Assembly (NCBI RefSeq): GCF_019925205.1
Contig: NC_083568.1
Location: forward strand, 22,876,393 to 22,940,392
Origin: Metopolophium dirhodum
Taxonomy: Eukaryota > Arthropoda > Insecta > Hemiptera > Aphididae
Length of the DNA stretch: 64,000 nucleotides
Direction of reading: 5' to 3'
The translations under genes were made by a program, and so were the position numbers. Below are positions 1 to 11,645 of the stretch, one piece after another. Numbering within the stretch: the stretch's first letter is position 1; the number at the start of each line of letters is the position of its first letter. A model generated the notes under the pieces. It ran no database searches. It saw only the letters and a program-made list of their open reading frames with translations, and had not been told where the DNA came from.

Positions 1-887
1 GAAGTTTATACTTGATGTAAAAATAAATTATTATTTAATAATTTATTATAATATATTTTAATTGTTTGACTGTTTTGATATATTTCGTAAGTCTTATTAA
101 CTAATTTTTATAAAAGTAGAAAAGCATTTGTACGATCGCATGTCGATCACTTTTTACTTGTTAATTTTTATAATTGAAACTTTTTTGTCGAAAACCAAAT
201 TGGAACTGTTAACAAGTGTAGCGCTTTATGTTATTCTTCCGTGGTTGGTATGAATGATGCTGAGTTTTGAAATCTACTGAGATATTTTTTATTAATTATG
301 AATCATTATACACATTGGTGATTTGTACAGTGTTATATTATGATACGTTATAAAACTATTGTGATCATAAACATTCTAATACGCATCACATCGTAATATT
401 TTGTATTATCTTAAATGAAACAATATAATATTTTATGTTTTATAGTAGCTTGAAGCTCTTCATTTCTAGGACGTCTTCAGTTTCACTTGGAAAATATGTT
501 CCTAAATCGTCTCGAAATTAATTTACGGGGTGCCAATAAATCATGATTAGATTTTGTGTCATCATTATGTTAAATATATATTTAACTATAATAAAATATG
601 AGGAAAAAACTAATAACCAAACTTGGCTTTCATTGAATTTTCACATAAAAAAGCCCTAAACATTGGTCGCCACGCGAGGCAATCGATCCCTCCCGGCGCC
701 CGCCACCTATAAACTCGCGGGCCAGTCTGTCTCCGTCCATCGCGTATACGATATCGTTATTGGGGTGTGGTGGGTACTAATATCATACGTATAAATATAT
801 TATACGATCATCGAAAAAAACCAACAAAAAAAAAGGTATGAATATTGAATTCAATATAACATTTTCATGGTCATTATCGTCACATAC
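1..887. other. Non-coding flank downstream of the transporter exon
   Basis: This would be intron of the minus-strand transporter gene, whose next exon should lie at lower coordinates. No exon continuing the transporter was found here. A GC-rich pocket at about 665-745 stands out from the AT-rich surroundings and contains a TATAAA at 708-713, but no convincing exon. Nothing else could be assigned. Confidence 0.5.
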
Positions 888-1035
888 CTTATGGCTCCTT
901 TGATGAAGCTTGACATGACGGCTATGCCCATCCCGCTGCCGGACACGATGAATATCTCGACGAACTCACGTTTCCGCTTAAAATACTGCGCCACCATCAG
1001 CGTGGAACAATCCCTGGTCATGCCCACTCCGATCC
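888..1035 (-). CDS. SLC16-type monocarboxylate transporter, internal exon (downstream one)
   Basis: This internal exon encodes part of a major-facilitator protein of the monocarboxylate transporter (SLC16) family, which moves lactate-like acids or related small solutes across membranes. Read on the minus strand it follows a pyrimidine-rich acceptor ending TTTCAG and ends at a GTATGTG donor. The peptide includes GIGVGMTRDCSTLMVAQYF, then a basic KRKRE stretch, then VSGSGMGIAVMS, which fits the family's pattern of a glycine-rich helix, a YF-K/R-R cytoplasmic turn and a GSG helix. The exon starts with two bases of a split glycine codon, matching the single base left by the exon at 16993-17178. 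It ends two bases into a codon, so another exon must follow at lower coordinates. The substrate cannot be told from this piece. Family assignment is from remembered family pattern, not a search. Confidence 0.85.
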
Positions 1036-1624
1036 CTGAAACGGACATGAAGCGAACAAATCGTTATAAACACTATTTTTTTTATAACAATGCATGGTGG
1101 ATTATTATTATATAGTAACATTAGTGTCAAGTAAGCCAGACGTCAATATGACTATAATAATATATCAGGAAAACAAATATTGTACTTTTTCCTACTCTGT
1201 GTAAAAACAAAAATATTATTATTTATACGTTTAATGATAAATATTATTAATCTCGATAGCAAGTTTTCGAGTGTTTAGTTATTTAAAAGCAATTTTTAAT
1301 AGGTACATGAAAACTTTTTTCAAACCATTTACCAGAATAATCTACTGTTTATTAATATTCATTGATTTGTCTCCGTCTTTTGTAATAATATCATTATTTT
1401 GCGTACCTATATAACATCACTTTATCTCATGCCAAGTTGTTTTTGCATAATATATATTTTAAAAAAAAATGGTTTTAGTTTTTTCGCTGGTGAGTAGAAT
1501 TTATTTATTGCGCTGTATATGCGGATATAATACAGCACCACGGATACGGAGGTAAAACTGAGGGACACAGAAATACAGAGACAGGGAGAGATGTAGTGAG
1601 TGAGAGATGGAGTGAGTGAGAGAA

Positions 1625-1645
1625 AGAGAGAGAGAGAGAGAGAGA
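1625..1645. repeat. (AG)n microsatellite in a purine-rich tract
   Basis: An uninterrupted AG dinucleotide run sits inside a wider purine-rich stretch of about 100 bases (1560-1660). The overlapping minus-strand open frames rich in Ser, Leu and His here are products of the repeat and not genes. Confidence 0.9.
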
Positions 1646-2128
1646 CAAGAAAGGAAGAGATTATATATGGATTGACAGCGTAAAAGGAGAAGGACGAGTA
1701 CGTCATATTGCATATTATGGAGGACTCACTCGGCCGTATACTTTAACGTGCCACCGTAACGTGTGCCCGATGAGCTCCGTCGGTTTTCGAACGTCTGTTA
1801 TTATTTACTACGTGCGTAAGTCACCCTGAGGGGCATTAAGGTTTCCCGTGTATGCGCCTACGCCGGATTAATAACGACGTCTCCTAAAAGGATTTTCGGT
1901 CTCCATCATCGCCGCGGCACGTGCTTGTTATTACACCGTATAGACACCGTCGCTGCAGACGATCCATGTGCACAGGTTCCCACGCGACAATAAAACGAAC
2001 ACATGTGAGAATAATATATTAATGATATTGAATAAAAAGCGAGAGGTCTCAGAGAATGACAAAAAATCGGGCGCAAACGGGCGCACTACGCGGATAATAT
2101 AATATTATCGTTTGTCACAGGTGCGATA

Positions 2129-2444
2129 CCCCGGCACCACAAAGTTCACGTTTTTCTTCAATACGAATAGATACCTACTATGGTTTAGAACGAACCGATT
2201 CGTAACCAAAGATTTGGAATTCGTAACCTAATCAATTCCCGGCTACTGTAACGTTACGCCAGCACCGTTACGTACAAAAAATTACTTTGAAATTTGAATT
2301 TTCTTCTATGGGTTAGTAACCGATCGTAACCATTTTCAACCACATAATATTTGCAATTTTCAACCTATATCTGTGATTACGAATCGGTAACCATGGTAGT
2401 TTCAGTTTTGAAGAAAAATGTTCACTTTGTGGTACAAGCTAGGG
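2129..2444. mobile_element. Palindromic MITE, TA target site
   Basis: The two ends are inverted copies of each other. CACCACAAAGTTCACG near 2135 pairs with the complement of the stretch ending near 2434, and the match continues inward through a TTTTTCTTCAA block and an ACCGATTCGTAA block. TA dinucleotides flank both ends (2127-2128 and 2445-2446). There is no coding capacity. The TA target suggests mobilisation by a Tc1/mariner-type transposase, which is an inference. Confidence 0.65.
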
Positions 2445-2655
2445 TAACGGTAACATGTTGGTGCGTTATGTTCGTCGCTACAATCGTAAAAAATTATTAG
2501 TAAAACGTGGTGTTACAGGAAAAGTCGTTCGTGAAATCGTCACCGCCAAAAAAAGAATGTTTTTTGGCGGCGACTTTTTATTTCATTTATATTTTATTTA
2601 CGACGCACGTGATTTTTTTGGTCTGTTGGTACATCAAAAACATTGAATACCGCGC

Positions 2656-2715
2656 TATAAAACACTAATAAAAACCACGTTATTCAACACACATTAGAAC
2701 GCTGGCGACGTAAGT
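2656..2715 (+). promoter_or_regulatory. Possible core promoter with short first exon and splice donor
   Basis: TATAAAA at 2656-2662 is followed 30 bases later by an initiator-like TTCAACA (A at 2686), and then by a strong GTAAGT donor at 2710. The spacing is that of a canonical insect core promoter. A possible partner is the acceptor CCGCAG ending at 3301 and a 43-codon open frame with ATG at 3316 that ends at 3447. No protein family is recognised, and chance is a real alternative. Confidence 0.25.
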
Positions 2716-3574
2716 ATATAATTTTTTCACTACTATATTAAGAGGTACACATAAAAGTATAAAGGAGGATATAATATTATTATTTTAAAAAATAAAAATA
2801 AACGTTTTATGTAATTGGACACTTAAAAATATAATCGTAAAATGGATACACCAGCCCTACTCTCTTATAATAATATAGTGTATACTCGTACATCGTGAAA
2901 CCATTAAATTTATTTAAATTTACGAACGTTTTAAAACACGGGGATCCATAAAAAAAATGGTGGCGAAAACCCCAACGCAGCATCCCCATCGTGCGGTTAC
3001 GCAAGCCCGACGTAACCGTAAACGAAAAATTACGACGTCCGTAATGTAAAAAAATATGTAATTCGGCCTCCGCACGAGATTATTATAAAACGAAGCTTTC
3101 GTAAAAAGTTTGAGGGTCCACTGCAAACATATGACATTGTTGAATTGTTTTGGAACTGTGTAAAAGCGGCGTTGGCAAAAGATTAACCACCGGTGGTACC
3201 TACATACTGTGTTTGTGTAGACGAAACTTTTACTTCCACGTGTAAGGCTATTGTTCTTTAAGTTCAACGGCACCGTAAAAATACGTTTTAAAAAACCGCA
3301 GGCGAAAACAATACGATGAAAATTCTCAATGGATCTGATAACAGCGTTAAACGGTCGGTCGAACAGCGCTGCGCGATGAAACGCAAATCAGACGAATCGA
3401 TCGAGATAAGTATTATTAAAAATAGTATAGATAACAATATTATATAATTTATTTATTCAAAGTCAAATTTCAAAAAGTTCGAAATCCAATCAAACAAAAT
3501 AATAGACTATCGTTATTTTGTTATATTGTTATAAAGAAGCAGAATATTTCTTTTTTTTGGATTCAGACATATCT

Positions 3575-3713
3575 CAGTGGTTCTCGATATTATATCTTAA
3601 TTCACGACGACACCTCAACTTAATTAATATAAATAAATGACCACAAACTTAAATAATGACATTTTTCGTGGCGACACACTATTCGCTATAAGTGCTAATA
3701 GTGTGTCGTCACG
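3575..3713. mobile_element. hAT-like terminus and stem-loop, partial element
   Basis: CAGTGGTTCTC at 3575-3585 resembles the end of hAT-superfamily elements. It is followed by a near-perfect 17-bp inverted repeat (3667-3683 with 3697-3713, one mismatch, 13-base loop) built on GCGACACACTATT. The opposite CAGTGG end was not found within the next few hundred bases, so this is either a fragment or a diverged copy. Confidence 0.35.
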
Positions 3714-4677
3714 ACACGCTGGTGTTACATATTTTTGTTTTTTTTTATATGTTGTTTTAGTAATGAAAATTCATCAAACTATAAAGAAATAATATTTACA
3801 AAACAGTTAAAGAATTTTTGAAATGAATAGATGTATAGACACTTAAATGGATCAAGTATAATATTATATCGTATACCTGGTATGGTATGCTTTTTGAATT
3901 TAAATGAAGCTCTGGATTTGATCTACTGCAGCACACGGATAAACTATTATTAGTCCGAATATTAATTGAAAACCATACGCAATTATCTATATTATATGGC
4001 TACCCATATGTAATACGCGTTATTAAGTTTTGCGTGGATTTACGGATTTATTAAATTAACCCATTACATTCTTACTTTATGTAATTTAGTCCTTAAGTAA
4101 AAATTATATAGTAGGTACGCGTTCCTTTATAGGTATAACATTGGTACATTAAACGATAATTATTATGCATATTATTTTGATATAGCTACGGTTCATGGTT
4201 TAAATGCATATATATAATAGTAATTGTCGTATATCACTATTATACATCGGCGAACCGATTTAAAGCTTATGCCCAGAAACTCTTAGGAAAATTATTTACA
4301 GCGTTTGAGAGAAATGCAAAGAAATTACTTAAGAGATAAACTTATACTCAAACGGCATACTGCTATCCACCATTTTAATAACGGTTGATAATAATATGTG
4401 TACCGACGTTGTTTTTGATAATATTGTTATATTCGATAGAACAGAATCGTTTTCGAAATCACATTCTACTAAGTATCAAAACCTAGGTTGGATATCATTT
4501 CTTTTTTATACATATAACTAAGTTTATTTCAGCTAGATCGTATTTCTAATCTGTGGAATAAAATTAAAATAGATTATTTTAATTAGGTTTGTCCGTCGTT
4601 TTAAACTTGTATTGGAATTAAACTTAAATCAACTGCTTCATACTATTGTTTACGTAATTCAACATATAATTACAAAG

Positions 4678-4683
<6 letters not shown>

Positions 4684-4716
<33 letters not shown>

Positions 4717-4718
4717 AA
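4684..4718. repeat. (TTA)n microsatellite
   Basis: A pure ATT/TTA trinucleotide run. Confidence 0.9.
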
Positions 4719-7700
4719 AGTATATACGCGGCAACAACGGCGATTGGAGGTATCGGATACAAGTGAAATGGCTTAAAATAAAGATAAATATATTACATAA
4801 GTATTTTATAATATTGTATGGTAGATATTGGATATGTTGATATACCCTTTTGAATAGGTTGACTGTATCAGTAGGGTCTGGGCCGCGGATTAATTTGAGG
4901 TGGGTAGAGGAGAGGCTTTCTTCTCGTTTTCATTGGAAATTACGGCATTCGGTTAGTATAATATTATGTTATTACAAAGTTCACTACTAAACACACCAAT
5001 ATAGTAACATGTATTTGTACAGAAAATATAATTTAGTTGTCAAGTGTTTATAGTTAGAGGGTATATTATAATATTACTGATCAACATATTGAAAATTGAG
5101 TGTAAGTACCTATATGGAAATATACTATGTATGATATCGATATGCATTTGAAGCAAACTTTCCGCTAAATTAACATTGATAATAATAATTGGATAATGAT
5201 TTAGGTTTTTTTGTATATTGATTTGGTTTGATAACAGAATAATTGACTTGTGTACATTATGTTGTATAGGGAACACAAAACTTTTGTTTTGTTGGCTGGA
5301 TATAGAATGCGATCAAAAATTTTACCATATAACTGTACCATGTTTTGCGAACAGTAGTCGCGACCATGGTTGGCAAAAGTTCAAACTTTAAACTTTTTTC
5401 GTCGTCGAAGAAGTTTTTGATAAGTCAATTAAAACAGGATTTTTGTGCACGGTATTATTATTATCTTTTTCGCCAAAGTTCGAAAACAATTTACCACCCT
5501 TCGGTACTTTTCGTGAGAACTCAAATGGCTAAACGTAATAACTCAGGTTTAATTTCACTAGGTAGGTATATTATTAAATAATTATGCGTATAGAAATATA
5601 GAACTCGCGTCGTTATTAAAAAAAAAGGTACCTACTTTTAATAATAAGTTCAAAATATTAAAATCTGTTGTGTAAAAAATGCATTAGAAAAAACAACCTT
5701 TAGTATTTATCTGTTTCTCGTAATATAGGCTTTCTTTGCTGGCCATAATATTACCGTATATTAATATGAGCTTTATTTTGTGTAATGCAAAAAATAAATA
5801 CTTTTCGAAGAAACTCAACAAAAAGGATAACGGTGTAAAATGCGTATTATCTATATATATATATATTATTAGGTACATCGTAATAAAACGGATTTTCTTT
5901 GGAACTCGAATTGAATGTTTCAGACGCAAATATTATATTATGAGTGTTCGTGAAAAAAAAAATGCTAATTCCAAATTTGTTAGGAGAGAATAACTTTTTT
6001 TTTCACATGCTCTTCTATAGACGTTTTTGTGTGGAAATAATAATAATAAAAAAAATATCACAACGGTTTATTTATTCCTTTTGACACACATACCATTATT
6101 ATTATTATTGATTTTACCATATAACATCACTGGATCGAGTATTATAATATATGGCACCACGTGCCCCGATATGCAAGTATAATAGTTCAAAAAGTGGACG
6201 TTCTCGATTTTAAAAACATAAATTATATTTTATGACATTCTATTTCGAGACATCGTGTCTGATGAAAATTTGACTATTATAATATACCTAATATTAATTT
6301 GTCTGTCATCTGCGATATAATAATAATATATTATGCGCGCGTTCGTGCAGGATTAACGGCGTACGCTATAATAATATTATTATATATTATGGTAATTAAT
6401 AATTTTATAGTCTCTCGAAAAATATTTTTATTTTTTCAAATTAAATACAGCGTACAAAGACATATTATTCGTGTATAGATATAATAATAATAACAGCGTT
6501 TAATCATGCTGGAACTAAGTGGTTTTTTTTCACTTAAATACAACATTTGAACGAAATTCAACACCCATGTGACCTAAATTCAAAGTTTTTCATTCAAACT
6601 CAGCCCGTCCCTTTAAATTACATTCAGAAGACACTTTTGTCACGAGCTATTCGTTTCGGGTGGTTCGTTTTGACTATTGAATTCTATTTACATTCGTTAA
6701 ACAACAATCTATTGTCCACGACATTGCTAGAAGTCTGCTGGAACCACTGTAGTAAAAATTACTCGAACCTATATTATCCGTTATCTTTAAATAGTTCTTT
6801 ATACAACATAATAATGATCGCTAATTATACAGAATTATTTGAGTATCAACAATATATTATTTTCGTCGTCTTAAAGTTTTTATCATTGCGTGATGCGTTA
6901 ACGGAGACTTGATAAATAATTGACAGGATCGCCATCCTTTGGTTGATGATATTACTAAACCAATTATACTGCTTAACTTTATTAATGACTATTTTCACTT
7001 TTTCACAGTGAATCCCACAGATTTTTTTTGAAATGCGCATAAGTACAACATATTTTGAGCGATCGATAGTCTGTTATTTGAAATAAACCAAGTCCTTTGA
7101 CGAATTTTCGAACAGTCCGACATGACTGGTACTTTCATGACTTTTAAATGTAACTTCAATGTTTCTATACAATAATATTATTTATATAACATTATTCAGT
7201 ATTCACGTTACCACTTTAAGTATTACCTAATCAAATTATGGTAGGTCATAATTTATTTTCAAATCTCGAAACGTAGATTTATATTTAGGTATAAAGCGTT
7301 TAAAGTTTAAATAAAAAAATGTAAATTTAAATGGAATTACTTTATTGTACACTTGAACTCGAAAGTCTTTTAAAAAAGATCTTAATCGTAAAGTAATTCT
7401 GTTTAAGATTTATTGTTTGAATTATTTTTTCTTTTTAAACACCACGATCATTATTGTACATTCATTGTTATGACCCACGTGAATAATAACACTTCTCATA
7501 CGCTGCTATTACTTTAAAAGCATAAAATAGGTATGTTTAAATATTATTTATATTTTATTTTAATTTCTAATGGCTACTATCAGTACTTGGATTTTGCGTG
7601 AATTATAAATGGACAAATTACAAAATTAAAACAGCGGTCACGAGCTTTACTTGTGTGAGGACCTGTGAAATTAAACCACGTAAAACCCATTTATTTTTTA

Positions 7701-10574
7701 TAACTTGAAACGTTATATTATATTTAGTTTAAAGTTCACCAGGTTTAATTTTGTACACCTTATGATAATATAATATGTAAAATAATATGTACTCATAGCA
7801 ATATATAGTCATTAAAATAAAGTGGCTGTTATTGTCTATATAATATATATTGTTATTCAAATCCAGCAATATTATTTCTTCCACGAATAATTATTTTGGT
7901 TTAATCTGAATATTTTAGGTGACATTGCTCTCCTACATAATATATTATGTAAATTGAATCTTAAGGCTCTTAAGCAGTTTGTTTTATGAATATGTATATT
8001 GTATATATTACATTTAAAAAAATAACATATTGTTTTGTGTATAGTGTTGAACTGTATGTACGTTTTTATGTAGTACAGACGTATTAGCATTTCTCATGTA
8101 GCAACTCTGAGTTTAAAGAGTAAATTTAAAATTATAAAAATACATTTTTTTAATTTAAAAAATGAATAAACCATTTTAAAAAAATACTCCGAGACATTTA
8201 TTCTCCGTTATGATGGATCTAAAGTAAGACATTTAAATATTATTTATGCAGGCGATGGTTTTAGTTGGATCTCGGTGCGTGGGTAAAAGAATACAAATCA
8301 ATTTCACAATTGATCGATTATTTCCCTATATCTAGAAAATACAATTCCCCCAGTTTTCATTATTAAAATATTTTCATTTTTGTATATTCTACTTATCAAT
8401 GATCTATGAAAAATGAATTAATGCAATAATTACAGTCAATACAGTTAATACTTTACAAGAGTGAACGCTTTTCTATGTTTCTCGAAAAGTATTTATTTTG
8501 ACTCGTTCCTTTTTATCCAGACACCGTTCAGTCTTTATCAATATATTTTTTTTAATGACCATATATTTTGTTGGGCCAACATCAGTCATCACTTCACATA
8601 TTATCTTATAGATATATTTTTAAATCTGCTCATCGTAATCCTTCATGTGCCGTACGCAATTCAATGAATTTTAAAACAACATAAACTATTATTATTAATA
8701 AAAAACTATTAACACGAGGTGAGTTATTGTAAGTCTTTTTTTACATTATTACAGCTTGACAATTATAATGGTATACCTAATAGTATACAATAGTATTAAA
8801 TCTTATAATATACATTTCGATTACGTAATATTTAATGAGTTTATAAGTGATATTGAGAGATAAGGTAGATATATTGTAAGTCTTAATAACAGGAATTAAG
8901 GGTTTTTAAAGAATTATTTATGTCATCAAGCTGTGAAAAAAAAAATAAATCTCAGTATACGTTAAATAGTTTAGTTGCAACACAAGACTTTGTTTTGTAA
9001 ATCGATCATGTGAACGAAATAATATTTTGTACTTTTATATTACGTCTAGTCTGCAATGTAGTTAAAGGAATACGGTAATACAAACCCGCCAATGACATTA
9101 TAGTAACTTAGAAAAAAATAATTTCTGTTCACTCAATGCTTTGAGTACGATTTCCATGTGCAATTTATTTTTATTCATTCGGTTAATGTGCTGTCGTTTG
9201 ATCCTAAGTGTCACAAGTTCTTTAAGTATACCGGTAAAATTTTTTTACTCAACAGTTATTATATAAAAAGCACTTGAAATAACTATAATGGGAATTACTT
9301 TTAAATTAGATGTATTTCTGATGTTTTCACTGAAAAGCCGGATTTTAATTCATCTGAGTTACCACAAAAACAGTGTGTTCTCAGAAAACTCAATTGTTTT
9401 TATGCTCGTAGTTTCCCGGTTTAAATCAGTTTTTTTCCTTAGCTGAAAAGTTTAAAAATTTCTGATTCGGGCAATTTAATCATAACTGAAAAAATTGGCC
9501 TGTCGCTGGGTTTTGAGATGAAAAATAACCGGAGTCATTGGAGTCATTAAAAACGTACGAAGTTTAGTTTGACTGAAAGTTCGTCACGACTCGTATAATA
9601 TAATAACGCTGCATCCTAAGTACCTATAATAAATATGGGGTGATCCATTTAACTGCGGCTACTCAAATTTCTTACTTAAATTTATGTGACTTTTAAAAAT
9701 ATGTTTATTAGTTAGAAGGTAGAACAATTGTATAGTGTTATTAAATATAATTTTCGACAGAGCTTTGATCATTGTGGTTATATTTTAAATACTTAAAAAA
9801 AAAATAATTAGAAAATAATTAGTTCCATATTTTTGATAGTATGGTATGAAATCTGGACTCAACACTACCACAGTACCACTTCCATCAGGGCCACCCTTCC
9901 ACTACTTCCACCTTCCACACTACCTAACGCAGATATGTCGTGTAGCCTACATGCTTTTACCCCTTCTACCGGTTATAACCACCTTTCTGGCAGCCATAAA
10001 CACACACACACACTACCTACCCACGACAACTACCCCTACACCACGCGTTGGGAACTATCGCTTGCATGTTATCATTATCTGTTATTACTAAGTTATCATT
10101 AATCATTAATTCATATTCTGTTATTACTCAGATATCGACTGCTTTAATCAGGTATTGTGTTAAGTACAACCTAGCGGTGTATCACGTATAATGTATAATA
10201 TCATAAAAAAATATAAGTACAGTTAATTACTATAATTAGTCATGTATTTAAATTACACCATGTTAACTGGGATACTTTACATTACAAAATACGGACTCTT
10301 GTCTCCTCTACAAGTTATAGCTTCCGGAGACAACGATTTCTCATATTTATTTAAATCTTTATTCTTTGACTTATTTAAATTTTTTTTTTATATTTGTGTA
10401 ATTGTATTTAATTTATAATAGCATGAAATTATTATAATTCTAAATCCATCCATCTAAAAAGGTCATAATATTCACATGAATATATTGGTCGGTTTAGTAA
10501 ATTAACTTACGGTACGTTTATTTCTGGTCTATTAAGAAAAATCTTCTTATTTATTGATATAATATTGTCTAAAT

Positions 10575-10863
10575 GGGGGACGAGGTGGCCGAGCGGTCTA
10601 ACGCGACGGATTCGGCACAGCCGGTCCGAGTTCGATCCTCGACCACCGGGCGGCATTTTTCTCCGTGCAAGTCACGGTGTCCGGAGAACAAGTGCCGCCA
10701 TCCCCCCACCCGGGGCACGGCAGAAACCTACGGGTGCCCCATTAGAAATTCTGCCAAAACACAACACACACGTGTACCAACCTACCCAATTCAAAAACTT
10801 ACAGTGCCCTCCCCCACACCCAATGGCCTATGTTGCTGCGGGTTACCCAAAAAAAAAAAAAAA
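10575..10863 (+). mobile_element. tRNA-Ser-derived SINE, copy 1
   Basis: The head resembles a serine tRNA: GACGAGGTGGCCGAGCGGTC holds a polymerase III A box, and GAGTTCGATCC at 10628-10638 is a B box. A body shared with copy 2 follows, and then a poly-A tail. A perfect 14-bp target duplication, AATATTGTCTAAAT, flanks it at 10561-10574 and 10864-10877, which proves insertion by target-primed reverse transcription. The open frames across it are accidental. The tRNA fold is not maintained downstream of the head, so this is not a functional tRNA gene. It lies inside the transporter intron. Confidence 0.92.
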
Positions 10864-11412
10864 AATATTGTCTAAATATGAGTATCAATAACAATGATAT
10901 TAAGCCAAAATTATTTATTTTTCAATATCTCCCCTACAAAGCCTCACGCCAAGCCACAGGACATTATATACCTAGTATAATAAATACATACTATTAAAAT
11001 CGCATAGTATGACGTTAGTTATTGGCTGTTAACGATCCTGGTATAATAATATAATATAATCCATTATTAAACGAACATAATATTATAATGCTTCTTATAG
11101 TAATTAATTACTAATTATCGGGGGACGCCAGACAAGTGCATTTTTGAACCAAACTGCTGTCGTACAAGCAAAAATAATAGCGTCAGTAGTAACTATTCGT
11201 GTCTCCACTGCACAGCTACCATTGCCAGCTATTATAGTCCTCGCTTTGTCTCTACTCTCTATTCCGTGTTTCTCGTTTTCATTTTCAACCGCGTTAAATG
11301 CTTTTATATATATTATAGTTCACCAATTAACTGACTAGTACAGGTAGTATACTCGTACTACCTACTCGTTATTTTTTCCATATTGTCTCTCATTTTTTCT
11401 CATTCCATTAAT

Positions 11413-11645
11413 ATGTTAAAGTGTAAATTGTGTAGGTGTACTTACACTCGTAAACACAGTATAAAGAAACATGGAAAAGCGCACATTCGCTATCAGTGTA
11501 AACAATGTCCCAAGTCTTGTGCACGTAAATATGATCTAATTCGTCATGAATAAAAAAACACAGTGATATCTGTCATCAGTGCAGCAAATGTTCAAAATCT
11601 TATTCAAGCAACTATAATTTAACTCGTCGTGAAAAAAAAACCATG
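11413..11645 (+). pseudogene. Decayed C2H2 zinc-finger copy
   Basis: From ATG at 11413 the frame reads a finger-like KCKLC...H...H unit, then YQCKQCPKS...LIRH, and stops at TAA 11551-11553. Further finger-like coding (QCSKCSKSYSSNYNLTR) continues past the stop in another frame. The first unit keeps two cysteines and two histidines; the later ones are damaged. The spacing recalls the two-finger gene at 40622. No splice sites or promoter are evident, and I take it to be a broken duplicate or retrocopy fragment. Confidence 0.6.

Noticed and set aside
1422..1713. Ser/Leu-rich minus-strand frames of 70-94 codons
   Set aside because: They are translations of the GA microsatellite.
6547..6912. 121-codon open frame
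   Set aside because: It starts at a TTG, has no recognisable motif, no splice or promoter context, and AT-rich codon content like the flanks.
8252..8283. Micro-exon between TATGCAG and GGTAAAAG
   Set aside because: Splice-like words are expected by chance at this density; the 32 bases match nothing and no neighbouring exon is seen.
10580..10645. tRNA-Ser gene
   Set aside because: A and B boxes are present, but the rest of the cloverleaf is not kept, the sequence is repeated at 42959, and a SINE body, poly-A tail and target duplication follow. It is a SINE head.
10565..10891. Open frames of 100-108 codons across the SINE
   Set aside because: They run through the SINE and its poly-A tail and recur in copy 2, so they are accidental.
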